Numbered from the stretch's first letter, positions 8,427-17,201 are shown. The stretch is DNA of 64,000 nt from Cytobacillus oceanisediminis 2691 (GCF_000294775.2 NZ_CP015506.1:4687501-4751500), one strand, 5' to 3'. Notes: generated by a model not told the origin, from the letters alone. Program-made: numbers and translations.

Positions 8427-8645
8427 TGATGCTGTCTGTATCCTCACATATTCTCTCGGTTCAAACACCTTCAGCTTTTGCTTATTTTCAGCTTCCATTT
8501 CGTAATTTGCCGGTAATAATTCGACCACTTCTTCTTCGTCTGCCGGAATATAGAATTCCCTTTTGGTTTGGTGGTCCAATATCCAGGCGCCTGCAAACAG
8601 AAGGGCAAAGATTGTAATGGCTGCTGAAATTTTATGCTTAATCAT
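8424..8645 (-). CDS. Small membrane-anchored protein at the yufS position
   Basis: A 73-residue protein with one N-terminal membrane helix or uncleaved signal (about 4-22), then a hydrophilic, acidic region (ADEEEVVELLP). In B. subtilis the similar-sized yufS sits just before mrpA, so this may be its counterpart, but I judge this only by size and position. The ATG at 8645 is preferred because AGGTGG lies 8 bases upstream; an in-frame GTG at 8657 overlaps that site. It is divergent from mrpA. Confidence 0.6.
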   Translation of the reverse strand: MIKHKISAAITIFALLFAGAWILDHQTKREFYIPADEEEVVELLPANYEMEAENKQKLKVFEPREYVRIQTAS

Positions 8646-9095
8646 ACACAACACCACCTATGAGTAGTGTGCGTAAATTAATGTTTTTTTATACAAAAAT
8701 GCTGTTTTGGGAGACATTTTTTCAAAAAAATTTTTCCTGATTAATTCGTGTTTCTACCTATTTAATAAGAATGGATAAATCCTTTACTGATAAGGGTTTG
8801 AAGAATGCACAGACTTTATTTTTAGGTTATAATTTGTTCTGAGGTGCATGAGCGGATAGTAATGATGATTATGGCACGCCTGTCTTGCCTCCCTTGGCTG
8901 GATAATATGGGGGAAGGTGGAAAAACTTTTATTAAGCGCTTTACGTATTGCGAAAAAAGTTTTATACATGCTGCGGAGGAAAAATACAGTTTTCTAAATA
9001 TACTGAACTGTTAGAAGCCATATAGCCGCTACATCAAGCTGCATACTAGGATACTTTTTCGAGTAACAACAATTAATTTAAAAGGGGGTAATGTT
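8646..9095 (+). other. Gene-free leader upstream of mrpA
   Basis: About 450 bases without a credible gene. A TATAAT hexamer at 8828-8833 lacks a good -35 partner. If transcription starts near 8840, the mrp mRNA would have a leader of about 250 nt. I see no match to a riboswitch class I know. A 9-codon ATG frame near 8967 has no ribosome site. The only ORF here (minus, 8784-8969) shows no coding signs. Confidence 0.4.
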
Positions 9096-11498
9096 TTGTC
9101 TCTGCTTCACCTGGCAATAATTTCACCATTTTTGCTTGCCATCCTTGTGCCTATTGCGTACAAGCTGTTTAGGCAGATACATACGGGTTGGTTCGTACTT
9201 CCTCTGCCAATCCTTTTATTCAGTTATTTTATCTCTTATTTATCCATCACCTCCAATCAGCAATCCGTCACAAAATCTTTTGCATGGATTCCCGCTCTTG
9301 GGATCGATTTCACGGCAAAAGTAGACGGACTTGGTTTGCTTTTTGCTTTGCTGATCACCGGAATAGGAGCCTTAGTTGTTCTGTATTCCATCTATTACTT
9401 GGATAAAAACAAAGAAAAACTGAACACCTTCTATGTTTACTTGCTTCTATTTATGGGGGCTATGCTGGGAGTTGTCCTTTCGGATAACTTGATTGTGCTT
9501 TATACTTTCTGGGAATTTACGAGCTTTTCTTCATTCCTGCTAATCGGGTACTGGTACCACAGAGAGAAATCAAGATATGGTGCACAGAAGTCGATGATCA
9601 TCACGGTTTTCGGCGGTCTTTCTATGCTTGGAGGCATCATACTTCTTTATATGATGACTGGTACTTTCAGCATTTCCGAAATTATTGCTCAATCAGATGA
9701 GATATTTTCACATGCATTATTTGTTCCTGCTTTGCTTTGCATTTTGCTTGGGGCCTTTACCAAGTCTGCACAATTTCCATTTCACATCTGGCTGCCGGAT
9801 GCCATGGAAGCTCCAACACCTGTCAGCGCATATCTTCATTCGGCAACAATGGTTAAAGCAGGCATTTATTTAGTTGCACGTATGAGTCCGGTATTTGCGG
9901 AGCACTCGCTCTGGCTCTGGCTCATTGCAGGATTTGGCATTACAACATTATTCTGGGGTTCCTTCTCAGCTGTCAAACAGACTGACCTTAAAGCCATCCT
10001 GGCTTTCTCAACGGTCAGCCAGCTGGGGATGATCATGTCCCTTCTCGGCATTGGTGCTGCAGCACTTCACTTCGAAACAGTAGAAGACAGTATTTATACG
10101 GTTGCCACTACAGCTGCTGTCTTTCATTTGATTAACCATGCCACTTTTAAAGGAAGTCTATTTATGGTAGCTGGAATCGTAGACCATGAAACCGGCACCC
10201 GTGATATCCGCAAGCTTGGCGGTCTGATGAACTTTATGCCGATTACTTTTACTTTGGCGGTCATCGGGACATTTTCTATGGCCGGGCTTCCGCCTTTTAA
10301 TGGGTTCTTAAGTAAAGAAATGTTCTTCACAGGAATGGTCCGTGTTCTGGAAATGGATATATTAAATTTGGATACATGGGGATTCTTGTTCCCTGTTCTT
10401 GCCTGGGTGGCAAGTGTATTCACGTTCATTTACAGCATGATTCTTGTATTCAAAACGTTCACAGGCAAGTTCCAGCCTGAACAATTAGAAAAGAAACCGC
10501 ACGAAGCTCCAATCGGTATGCTAATATCACCCATTATCCTGGCTTCACTAGTGATCATTATCGGTTTCTTCCCTAATATTATTTCAAACACGCTCATCTC
10601 TCCTGCACAGGCCGCCATCATGCCTGTTGAAGGGTATGTGTATGATACTCATATATACTTCTGGCATGGATTTACGCCTGAATTGTTTATGACATTGGGT
10701 GTTATTACATTGGGAATTCTGCTTTTTGTCACTCTGCCGAAGTGGAGAAGTGTGTATAATCTTTTCCCTGAGAAATTGGCGCTAAATCGTTTTTACGATT
10801 CTATGCTGGAAGTATCACAGAGGGCTTCCTTCAACTTAACAAGATTATATATGAACGGATTCATCAGAACCTATCTTGTGTATATTTTTTCATTTTTCAT
10901 TGTAGCTTTGGCTACCACACTGGTTCTGAAAGATGCGTTTAAATTTGACACGGAGCATGTGGCCGACATCCATTATGCGGAGGTTCTGCTGGCATTAGTC
11001 ATCGCTGCTGCATCTGTTTCCATTCTTTTTGTAAAATCCAGAATGACATCCATCATTCTGCTGGGGGCAGTCGGATATACCGTTTCATTGTTCTTTGTTA
11101 TTTTCCGTGCTCCTGACCTTGCATTAACACAGCTTGTAATCGAGACTATTTCTGTCTCTTTATTCCTGCTTGCTTTCTACCATCTGCCTAAGCTTCGGCA
11201 TGAGGAGCGGATGAGATTTAAAATGACGAATGCCCTTATTTCTGTCGGGGTGGGTGCGATTGTCACGCTGATTGCCCTATCTGCCCACAGCAATAAGATG
11301 TTTCCTTCCATTGCGCAATATTACGTCGAGAATACGTATAAGGAAGCAGCCGGGAAAAACATGGTAAACGTAATACTTGTTGATTTCCGGGGCTTTGATA
11401 CCATGTTTGAAATTACGGTTCTCGGAATTGCAGCCCTTGGAATTTTCGCTATGATTAAACTTCGCCTGGAAGGAGGAAAGAAAAATGAAAACAAATGA
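9096..11498 (+). CDS. mrpA: Na+/H+ antiporter subunit MrpA
   Basis: An 800-residue membrane protein, first gene of a complete seven-gene Mrp operon. The N-terminal ~480 residues resemble the proton-pumping ND5/NuoL subunit of complex I, with LYTFWEFTS, AQFPFHIWLPDAMEAPTPVSA and LIMxGLPPFNGFLSKE-like signatures. The C-terminal part (about 620-790) carries the MrpB-like domain. Together with MrpB-G it exchanges Na+ for H+ and is essential for alkali and sodium tolerance in B. subtilis. It starts at TTG 9096 after AAAGGGGG. Its end overlaps mrpB by 14 bases, pointing to translational coupling. Confidence 0.95.
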   Translation: MSLLHLAIISPFLLAILVPIAYKLFRQIHTGWFVLPLPILLFSYFISYLSITSNQQSVTKSFAWIPALGIDFTAKVDGLGLLFALLITGIGALVVLYSIYYLDKNKEKLNTFYVYLLLFMGAMLGVVLSDNLIVLYTFWEFTSFSSFLLIGYWYHREKSRYGAQKSMIITVFGGLSMLGGIILLYMMTGTFSISEIIAQSDEIFSHALFVPALLCILLGAFTKSAQFPFHIWLPDAMEAPTPVSAYLHSATMVKAGIYLVARMSPVFAEHSLWLWLIAGFGITTLFWGSFSAVKQTDLKAILAFSTVSQLGMIMSLLGIGAAALHFETVEDSIYTVATTAAVFHLINHATFKGSLFMVAGIVDHETGTRDIRKLGGLMNFMPITFTLAVIGTFSMAGLPPFNGFLSKEMFFTGMVRVLEMDILNLDTWGFLFPVLAWVASVFTFIYSMILVFKTFTGKFQPEQLEKKPHEAPIGMLISPIILASLVIIIGFFPNIISNTLISPAQAAIMPVEGYVYDTHIYFWHGFTPELFMTLGVITLGILLFVTLPKWRSVYNLFPEKLALNRFYDSMLEVSQRASFNLTRLYMNGFIRTYLVYIFSFFIVALATTLVLKDAFKFDTEHVADIHYAEVLLALVIAAASVSILFVKSRMTSIILLGAVGYTVSLFFVIFRAPDLALTQLVIETISVSLFLLAFYHLPKLRHEERMRFKMTNALISVGVGAIVTLIALSAHSNKMFPSIAQYYVENTYKEAAGKNMVNVILVDFRGFDTMFEITVLGIAALGIFAMIKLRLEGGKKNENK

Positions 11499-11907
11499 TA
11501 TTATTCTGCAGACCGCTACGAAAGTAGTTTTGTTTCTCATTGTTCTTTTCTCTATCCATATCTTTTTTGCCGGTCATTATACACCGGGGGGCGGATTCGT
11601 CGGCGGTTTGCTGACATCGGGGGCAATCGTTCTGCTGCTGCTGGCTTTTGACATGAAAACTGTCTCAAAAATCCTTCCTGTCAATTATATTCACATGATT
11701 GCAGTTGGACTGCTATTTGCAATTGGTACAGGGGCGGGAGCATTGCTATTTAATGTCCCTTTCCTTACCCATGCTTTTGGACATGTTGACTTGCCAGTCC
11801 TGGGGGACACTTCCCTCCATACAGCTACACTGTTTGACCTGGGTGTTTTTCTGGTTGTTGTTGGCGTTACGATGACCATTATTCAAACGATAGGGGAGGA
11901 TGAATAA
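11485..11907 (+). CDS. mrpB: Na+/H+ antiporter subunit MrpB
   Basis: A 140-residue subunit with four membrane helices. The conserved GHYTPGGGFVGGLL segment near residues 31-44 is typical of MrpB. It is a structural component of the antiporter membrane domain. The start ATG lies inside the end of mrpA with GGAGGAAAG just before it, and its stop overlaps the mrpC start by one base (TAATG). Confidence 0.95.
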   Translation: MKTNDIILQTATKVVLFLIVLFSIHIFFAGHYTPGGGFVGGLLTSGAIVLLLLAFDMKTVSKILPVNYIHMIAVGLLFAIGTGAGALLFNVPFLTHAFGHVDLPVLGDTSLHTATLFDLGVFLVVVGVTMTIIQTIGEDE

Positions 11908-12245
11908 TGGAAATATTAATGGCTTTCGTAATTGGTATTTTATTTATGTCAGCTACTTATCTCATGCTGTCAAAAAGCTTGCTTCGCATTATTGTCGGAA
12001 CCGGTCTTTTAAGTCATGGGGCACATATGCTGATATTAACGATGGGCGGTTTAAAAACAGGATCTGCCCCGCTGCTGGGCGAAAAAGCACCCTATACCGA
12101 TCCGATTCCCCAGGCTCTTATCCTGACGGCAATTGTAATCAGCTTCGGGGTCACTGCGTTTTTCCTTGTACTGGCATACCGTGCCTACCAGGAGCTTGGC
12201 ACTGATAATATGGATCGAATGAGAGGAACTGAAGGAAATGATTAA
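11907..12245 (+). CDS. mrpC: Na+/H+ antiporter subunit MrpC
   Basis: A 112-residue subunit homologous to NuoK/MnhC, with three membrane helices. The motif DPIPQALILTAIVISFGVTA around residues 67-86 is diagnostic. The ATG overlaps the mrpB stop by one base and the 3' end overlaps mrpD by eight bases, so translation is coupled along the operon. Confidence 0.95.
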   Translation: MEILMAFVIGILFMSATYLMLSKSLLRIIVGTGLLSHGAHMLILTMGGLKTGSAPLLGEKAPYTDPIPQALILTAIVISFGVTAFFLVLAYRAYQELGTDNMDRMRGTEGND

Positions 12246-13731
12246 CTTTTTAATATTGCCCATCCTGATCCCTTTAGTTACGGGTGTCCTTCTCATCTTC
12301 GCCGCTAAGAGAATTATGCTGCAAAGGTGGATTGCAGGCATTTCATCAGTGATTGCAATCATTTTTTCTGCCTTGCTGGTTCAGAAGGTTCGAGTTGACG
12401 GGATACAAACGCTGGATGTTTCAAGCTGGGAGGCTCCGTTTGGGATCACGCTTGTTTCTGACATGATGTCAGCTCTGCTGGTGCTGACAACCAGTATAAT
12501 AGCATTTCTATGCTTGATTTATTCATTTTGGAGCATTGGGGAAGCCAGAGAGAAGTTTTACTATTATGCTGCCTTCAACTTTTTAATTGTTGGCGTGAAC
12601 GGTGCGTTTACAACAGGAGATATCTTCAACCTTTTCGTATTTTTTGAGGTTATGCTGATGGCTTCCTATGTATTGCTTGTACTGGGAGGAAAGAAGGCAC
12701 AGCTTAGGGAGTCCATTAAATATATCCTTGTAAACGTTATATCTTCCGCTCTGTTTGTTATAGCTGTAGCCTACCTTTATTCCGTTGTTGGAACACTCAA
12801 TATGGCGCATATATCCGTCCGCATCAGCGAAGCCAGCCAAGGGAATCCCCCTGGAATCATTACAGTGATTGCTGTGCTGTTTTTAATCGTATTTGGATTG
12901 AAAGGAGCCATTTTTCCTTTATATTTCTGGATGCCGGGCTCTTACTATGCGCCGCCTGCTCCTGTTTTGGCTTTATTCGGAGCGCTGCTGACAAAAGTCG
13001 GAGTTTACTCCATTACAAGAACCTATACGTTGTTCTTTTATCATGATACTGGCTTTACCCATCAGCTCTTGAGCTTTTTGGCGGTTATGTCGATCATCGC
13101 CGGAGTCATTGGAGCAATTGCCTACTGGGATATTAAGAAAATTATCATCTACAATATCATTATTGCTGTAGGGGCGATTTTGTTTGGAGTATCAGCGATG
13201 ACGACTGATTCCCTTACCGGGTCCATCTTCTATTTGATTCATGATATGATTATTAAGGCGGCTCTATTTTTACTTGCCGGCATCGTTATAGCGATAGCCG
13301 GTACAAGCAACCTGCATAAGATAAGCGGGTTGATCAAGCGCTATCCTGGTCTGGGCTGGACCTTTTTCATCGCAGCGCTTGCTCTTGCGGGAATCCCGCC
13401 GTTAAGCGGATTTGTTGGAAAGCTTCTAATTGTTAAAGGCGGTTTCGAAGCAGAACATTACTGGGGAGCAGGGATTGTTTTAATGTCCAGTCTTCTTGTG
13501 CTGTTCTCAATCATGAAAGTCTTCATTAATGGCTTTTGGGGTACACCTCGCGCCTATAAAGGGGAAGACAAAGTACCTGTCGGCAAAATGATGATTGCCC
13601 CGGTTATCCTTGTTGTCATTGCCGTTTTCTACGGAGCCGGCTCGGAGTATGTTTATCCGTATATCTTACAGGCTGCTGAAACTCTTGCAAATCCAGAAAT
13701 ATATATTGAAGCAGTTTTAAAGGAGTATTGA
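12238..13731 (+). CDS. mrpD: Na+/H+ antiporter subunit MrpD
   Basis: A 497-residue subunit related to NuoM/NuoN of complex I, with about 14 membrane helices. Visible signatures include FNLFVFFEVMLMASY (lumenal glutamate of the pumping channel), GLKGAIFPLYFWMPGSYYAPPAPV and ALAGIPPLSGFVGK. It forms the second proton channel beside MrpA. GAAGGAAATG provides the ribosome site inside the end of mrpC. Confidence 0.95.
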   Translation: MINFLILPILIPLVTGVLLIFAAKRIMLQRWIAGISSVIAIIFSALLVQKVRVDGIQTLDVSSWEAPFGITLVSDMMSALLVLTTSIIAFLCLIYSFWSIGEAREKFYYYAAFNFLIVGVNGAFTTGDIFNLFVFFEVMLMASYVLLVLGGKKAQLRESIKYILVNVISSALFVIAVAYLYSVVGTLNMAHISVRISEASQGNPPGIITVIAVLFLIVFGLKGAIFPLYFWMPGSYYAPPAPVLALFGALLTKVGVYSITRTYTLFFYHDTGFTHQLLSFLAVMSIIAGVIGAIAYWDIKKIIIYNIIIAVGAILFGVSAMTTDSLTGSIFYLIHDMIIKAALFLLAGIVIAIAGTSNLHKISGLIKRYPGLGWTFFIAALALAGIPPLSGFVGKLLIVKGGFEAEHYWGAGIVLMSSLLVLFSIMKVFINGFWGTPRAYKGEDKVPVGKMMIAPVILVVIAVFYGAGSEYVYPYILQAAETLANPEIYIEAVLKEY

Positions 13732-13733
13732 GT

Positions 13734-14210
13734 ATGGCATTTCAAATATTATTAAATGTGTTCCTTGGGTTTATGTGGATGTTTTTAACAGGATCATACG
13801 AACCGGTTGCGTTCCTTAAAGGATACCTTTTTGGCCTGCTCATCATCTTTACTTTCAGAAGATTTTTCGATTCACGCTTTTATCTATTAAGAGTTGTGGC
13901 GGTAATCAATCTTTTGTTTCTTTTCATCAAAGAGCTTATCTTAGCGAACATCGGGGTGCTCAAAGTATTGTTAAGACCCAAGCTTGATATGCGGCCAGGC
14001 ATTTTTGCCTACCCCACTGTCCTAAAAAAGGACTGGGAAATTACAGTACTATCGAATTTGATCACACTGACTCCGGGGACATTGGTTGTAGACGTTTCCC
14101 CGGATAATAAGATTCTTTACATTCATGCAATTGATATTGAAGATGCAGAGGAAACCATTGATTCAATCAGGAACTCGTTTGAAAAAGCAATCTTGGAGGT
14201 GAGCCGGTAA
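13734..14210 (+). CDS. mrpE: Na+/H+ antiporter subunit MrpE
   Basis: A 158-residue subunit, equal in length to B. subtilis MrpE, with two N-terminal membrane helices and a cytoplasmic C-terminal domain (LITLTPGTLVVDVSPDNKILYIHAID). The ATG at 13734 fits the AGGAG at 13721-13725 (8 bases). A TTG at 13728 is too close. It directly follows mrpD, and its stop overlaps mrpF by one base. Confidence 0.94.
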   Translation: MAFQILLNVFLGFMWMFLTGSYEPVAFLKGYLFGLLIIFTFRRFFDSRFYLLRVVAVINLLFLFIKELILANIGVLKVLLRPKLDMRPGIFAYPTVLKKDWEITVLSNLITLTPGTLVVDVSPDNKILYIHAIDIEDAEETIDSIRNSFEKAILEVSR

Positions 14211-14494
14211 TGCTGAATACTATTGTTCTAAGTGCCATCCTTATCATTTCGGCTGCCACCATCGGTTTGATTTACAGAGTGATAAAAGGGCCGACCACAC
14301 CAGACCGTGTGGTTGCACTTGATGCTATTGGCATAAATCTTGTTGCAATTGTTGCATTGATTTCTATCGCCCTTAATACAAGTGCGTTTGTGGAGGTTAT
14401 CCTTCTGATCGGGATCCTTGCCTTTATAGGGACCGTAGCCTTCTCTAAATATCTGGAGAAGGGGGTTATTATCGAAAATGAACGAGATCGCTAA
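14210..14494 (+). CDS. mrpF: Na+/H+ antiporter subunit MrpF
   Basis: A 94-residue subunit with three membrane helices and the family motif GPTTPDRVVALDAIG near residue 28. In B. subtilis, MrpF is also called MnhF and its loss affects cholate and sodium efflux. The one-base overlap with mrpE and the 17-base overlap with mrpG support coupled translation. Confidence 0.94.
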   Translation: MLNTIVLSAILIISAATIGLIYRVIKGPTTPDRVVALDAIGINLVAIVALISIALNTSAFVEVILLIGILAFIGTVAFSKYLEKGVIIENERDR

Positions 14495-14846
14495 TATTGT
14501 CATTATTGTGCTGATTATTTTGGGAGCCTTTTTAAGCCTTGTCGCAGCATATGGTGTTATCAGGCTTCCTGATATCTATACCAGGAACCATGCCGCATCA
14601 AAGTCCGCTACACTGGGGGTTATGTCCATTCTGCTCGGAGCCCTGCTGTTCTTTTATGTTAAAGATGGCTTTTTCAATTCCAGAGTGCTGCTCGGAATTA
14701 TATTCATCTTCATGACTTCACCTGTAGCCGGGCATTTAATTGCCCGGGCAGCTTATAACTCCGGTGTAGAGCTATGGGATAAAAGTGTACAGGATGACTT
14801 AAAAGATGCACCACATATGAAAAAGGCAGGCAGCAAGGAACAATAA
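14478..14846 (+). CDS. mrpG: Na+/H+ antiporter subunit MrpG
   Basis: A 122-residue last subunit, with three membrane helices and the signature GVIRLPDIYTRNHAASKSATLGV. It starts within the end of mrpF after GGAGAAGGGGG. The operon ends right after it at a bidirectional terminator. With this gene all seven Mrp subunits are present and undamaged. Confidence 0.94.
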   Translation: MNEIANIVIIVLIILGAFLSLVAAYGVIRLPDIYTRNHAASKSATLGVMSILLGALLFFYVKDGFFNSRVLLGIIFIFMTSPVAGHLIARAAYNSGVELWDKSVQDDLKDAPHMKKAGSKEQ

Positions 14847-14850
14847 ATGG

Positions 14851-14879
14851 AAAACCGCAAGAAATCCTCTTGCGGTTTT
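14851..14879. terminator. Bidirectional terminator between mrp operon and yuxO
   Basis: AAAACCGCAAGA / TCTTGCGGTTTT stem followed by TTATTTTTTATTTT on the + strand. Confidence 0.88.
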
Positions 14880-14887
14880 GTTATTTT

Positions 14888-15271
14888 TTATTTTCTTTTT
14901 ATTACGGCCATTGTGCATCTGGATGTGCATATCAGCTTGTCATTTTCATCCGTTATTTTGATATCCCATACCATTGTGGTTCTTCCCTGATGCAGCACTG
15001 TTGCGACAGCCGTTACAATTCCATCCTTTTTAGCACGTATATGGTTGGCATTGATTTCAAGCCCTGCAACAGATTCCGCTTCTTTATCGCAAAGTTCAAA
15101 AGCTCCTATGCTTGCAACAGTTTCCGCAAGGGCGACAGACGCCCCTCCATGCAGCAGGCCAAACGGCTGGCGGGTGCGTTCATCAACAGGCATGGTAGCA
15201 ACTACACGGCCCTTTTCAAGTGACACAATTTCCATTCCGAGTGTTTCGATTAATGTATCTTTCAACTCCAT
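14888..15271 (-). CDS. yuxO: Hotdog-fold thioesterase YuxO
   Basis: A 128-residue 4HBT/PaaI-type thioesterase. GLLHGGASVALAETVAS carries the conserved HGG and the downstream catalytic acidic residue. It probably hydrolyses an acyl-CoA; related enzymes act on 1,4-dihydroxy-2-naphthoyl-CoA in menaquinone synthesis, but the substrate here is an inference. The start at 15271 (ATGGAG) has AAAGGGG-type sites upstream and gives the B. subtilis length (126 aa). In B. subtilis yuxO is next to comA; no com genes are present here. Confidence 0.85.
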   Translation of the reverse strand: MELKDTLIETLGMEIVSLEKGRVVATMPVDERTRQPFGLLHGGASVALAETVASIGAFELCDKEAESVAGLEINANHIRAKKDGIVTAVATVLHQGRTTMVWDIKITDENDKLICTSRCTMAVIKRK

Positions 15272-15378
15272 TCCCCTATCCCCTTTCCATATGTAAAATG
15301 TTGTCATACTATACTTCATTATATAAGAACAAACTATGTATGTCCTGTAGGACAATCAAAAAATAAGAGGTGACCGTC

Positions 15379-15561
15379 ATGAATCGCGTTCGCGAAGGAT
15401 TAATTCCAACTGTTCTCGGCACCGCTGTTACTGCGGCTGGATATGCAATGAAACAAAACCGCAGAACCAATAACATGTTATCAGATACCATCGTTGGTTT
15501 CGGGCTCGCCCATATTGTACTGGGAGCCATCGACCTGGTAGAGCACCGCAATCAGTATTAA
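15379..15561 (+). CDS. Small conserved membrane protein, unknown function
   Basis: A 60-residue protein with glycine/alanine-rich helices at about 7-24 and 36-53, short basic N-terminus and a charged tail (DLVEHRNQY). GAGGTGA lies 6 bases before the ATG at 15379 and a good terminator follows. I recognise it as a common small Bacillaceae protein of no known function. Confidence 0.7.
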   Translation: MNRVREGLIPTVLGTAVTAAGYAMKQNRRTNNMLSDTIVGFGLAHIVLGAIDLVEHRNQY

Positions 15562-15565
15562 ATAA

Positions 15566-15594
15566 AAAAAGGCAGCTTTCCAGGCTGCCTTTTT
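15566..15594. terminator. Terminator between the 60-aa gene and the DedA gene
   Basis: AAAGGCAGC / GCTGCCTTT stem with A and T tracts on both sides; serves both converging genes. Confidence 0.83.
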
Positions 15595-15598
15595 ATAT

Positions 15599-16222
15599 TT
15601 AAAGTCCCAACCCCTGATCATGCAGTTTTTCTTGCTCCTTCCCGCGCTTTCTTCTGGTGAAGCGAAAAATGAGGAAGAGCAAAGTCAAGCCTGCCAGGCT
15701 AAGCAGTAATTCTTTTTCATGTTTGATGATGGCATCAATATGATCTCCAAATACATAGCCGATCGTAAAAGTCACAGACAGCCATAACAGGGCGCCGCTA
15801 TATGCAAACAAAGCGAATTTTTTAAATGGCAATTTACTGAAGCCGTATAAGAAAGGGAGGAAATTTCTGATACCCGGAACAAAATAACTGAAGGAGAGGG
15901 AAAAGGCATGATACTTCTCCATTAGTTTTAAAGAAGCATCAATCGTTTTAGACATTCTTTTACTTTTTTGAAAGTATTTCAGCAATGGCCTGCCGATCAA
16001 ACGTCCGATTGTATAACAGGTTGACAGTGCAGCCAGGATGCCAAGATAAATGACAATGAAAGCAAGCACAGGGTGAAGTGTTTTTAAAGAGGAAGAAAGT
16101 CCAACAGTCATCACGATCAATTCATTTGGCACAGGAAAAATAAAGACCCCTACCCAAAGCCAAAGAAACAGCCCCAAATATCCGTTATTCTCAATAATTT
16201 CCAATATCAGTTCCAGTTCCAT
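15599..16222 (-). CDS. DedA-family membrane protein
   Basis: A 207-residue protein with five to six membrane segments and the DedA signatures FPVPNELIVMTVGL (about 30-43) and SYFVPGIRNFLPFLYGFSK (about 120-140), with the conserved arginine in PGIRN. DedA proteins are linked to polyprenyl-phosphate or phospholipid flipping and to membrane potential and pH homeostasis. The C-terminus is basic (RFTRRKRGKEQEK). The ATG at 16222 has GGAGG 6 bases upstream; a longer frame to 16255 lacks a site. Confidence 0.85.
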   Translation of the reverse strand: MELELILEIIENNGYLGLFLWLWVGVFIFPVPNELIVMTVGLSSSLKTLHPVLAFIVIYLGILAALSTCYTIGRLIGRPLLKYFQKSKRMSKTIDASLKLMEKYHAFSLSFSYFVPGIRNFLPFLYGFSKLPFKKFALFAYSGALLWLSVTFTIGYVFGDHIDAIIKHEKELLLSLAGLTLLFLIFRFTRRKRGKEQEKLHDQGLGL

Positions 16223-16422
16223 CCGGGGCCTCCCATCTATGTAAGCAGTGCTCACTTATTTATATTCATTACACTAATATATTCTTCATGCGGTTCTTTT
16301 ACCCCTTTTCTAATTAGATCAATCCTTATAAAAATTGCCTTTCTAATGCACCTTATGCAAACCCATTTTATCTATGCAGGGTGCAAGCCACATTTTTGCG
16401 AGAAAGCATTTCATTTTGTTTT

Positions 16423-16452
16423 CTCATAGGAAAAGCCTTCGTTTCATATATT
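16423..16452 (+). promoter_or_regulatory. Sigma-E-like sporulation promoter
   Basis: CTCATAGG (16423-16430), a 14-base spacer and CATATATT (16445-16452) resemble the mother-cell sigma-E consensus. The start codon of the coat-protein-like gene lies 44 bases downstream. Confidence 0.42.
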
Positions 16453-16495
16453 GGGAATGCGTGCATTAATTATTAATCGAAAGGGGCAGATCCGG

Positions 16496-16912
16496 ATGTA
16501 CCCCTATTATTATTTTCGCTACCCAAAGCCTGGATACAACCCTCAGCTTCAAAACTGCTGGAATTATCCGCATGCATATCAGTCTTATTATCATCCTGTC
16601 CATTTCTATAGAACCTTTCCAGCTGTCGATCCTCAAATGTTCATGAGCTCCGCTAAAAAAATGGAAGTCCTCATGAGGGACGCCAGTACATTGCTTGTAA
16701 ATATGGCAGAGTCAAAAAAGTTTTCTTATGAACTGATGTCAGCCGCTCAGCAGTCAAAAAAGGATGCAGTCGAAAAAATGATAAAATCAACAGGAATTTC
16801 CCAAATTCCTGCGGTGTCCTATACACCTGACGGGCTCAGCCTCCATTTCGAGTCTGATAAGGAGGATTCCCAGAAATGCTGTGATCTTACATTAAAGCTG
16901 AGATGGATGTAA
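16496..16912 (+). CDS. YuzC-like putative spore coat protein
   Basis: A 138-residue protein with a Tyr/Pro-rich N-terminus (MYPYYYFRYPKPGYNP), common in coat proteins, then a helical middle (about 55-105) and a C-terminal strand ending in LTLKLRWM. Its place near yuxO resembles that of B. subtilis yuzC, reported as an inner spore coat protein, so I propose an equivalent, with moderate certainty. The ATG at 16496 has AAAGGGG 9 bases upstream; the longer frame from 16451 overlaps the likely promoter. The upstream sigma-E-like promoter agrees with expression during sporulation. Confidence 0.6.
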   Translation: MYPYYYFRYPKPGYNPQLQNCWNYPHAYQSYYHPVHFYRTFPAVDPQMFMSSAKKMEVLMRDASTLLVNMAESKKFSYELMSAAQQSKKDAVEKMIKSTGISQIPAVSYTPDGLSLHFESDKEDSQKCCDLTLKLRWM

Positions 16913-16924
16913 GAAAACATAAAT

Positions 16925-16953
16925 AAAAAAGCTCTCAATCAAGAGAGCTTTTA
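16925..16953. terminator. Bidirectional terminator
   Basis: AAAAGCTCTC / GAGAGCTTTT stem between the YuzC-like gene and the converging Gly/Tyr-rich gene. Confidence 0.82.
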
Positions 16954-16958
16954 CCTGT

Positions 16959-17201
16959 TCAGCGATAATAAGGGTTTCCATATGGTCCATAGCCAGGGTA
17001 TCCGCCTCCGCCATAAGGAGCATATGGTGCAGCTGGCGGGCCATAGAATGGCGGCGGAGGGCCGTAAAATGGACGGGGAGCAAATAATGCTGCTCCCAGC
17101 CCCCCTCCCAGGAAACCGCCGAGCAGGCCGCCGACAAAAGGAGCTCCTAAAAAGAAGAACCTTTCGCCCCCGTTTCTATATGGGCCTCTATAATAATACA
17201 T
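16959..17201 (-). CDS. Gly/Pro/Tyr-rich small protein, coat- or spore-like
   Basis: An 80-residue protein with a YYYRGPYRNGGERFF start, a glycine-rich hydrophobic stretch (GGLLGGFLGGGLGAALF, about 24-40) and a C-terminal Pro/Gly/Tyr tail (YGPPPPFYGPP, then GYPGYGPYGNPYYR). Composition is typical of spore coat or exosporium proteins of Bacillaceae; no defined family is recognised. AAGGAGGT 8 bases before the ATG is a near-perfect ribosome site. Confidence 0.72.
   Translation of the reverse strand: MYYYRGPYRNGGERFFFLGAPFVGGLLGGFLGGGLGAALFAPRPFYGPPPPFYGPPAAPYAPYGGGGYPGYGPYGNPYYR

Noticed and set aside
8784-8969. 61-codon minus-strand ORF in the mrp leader
   Set aside because: No ribosome site, unusual composition, and antisense to the probable mrp leader.
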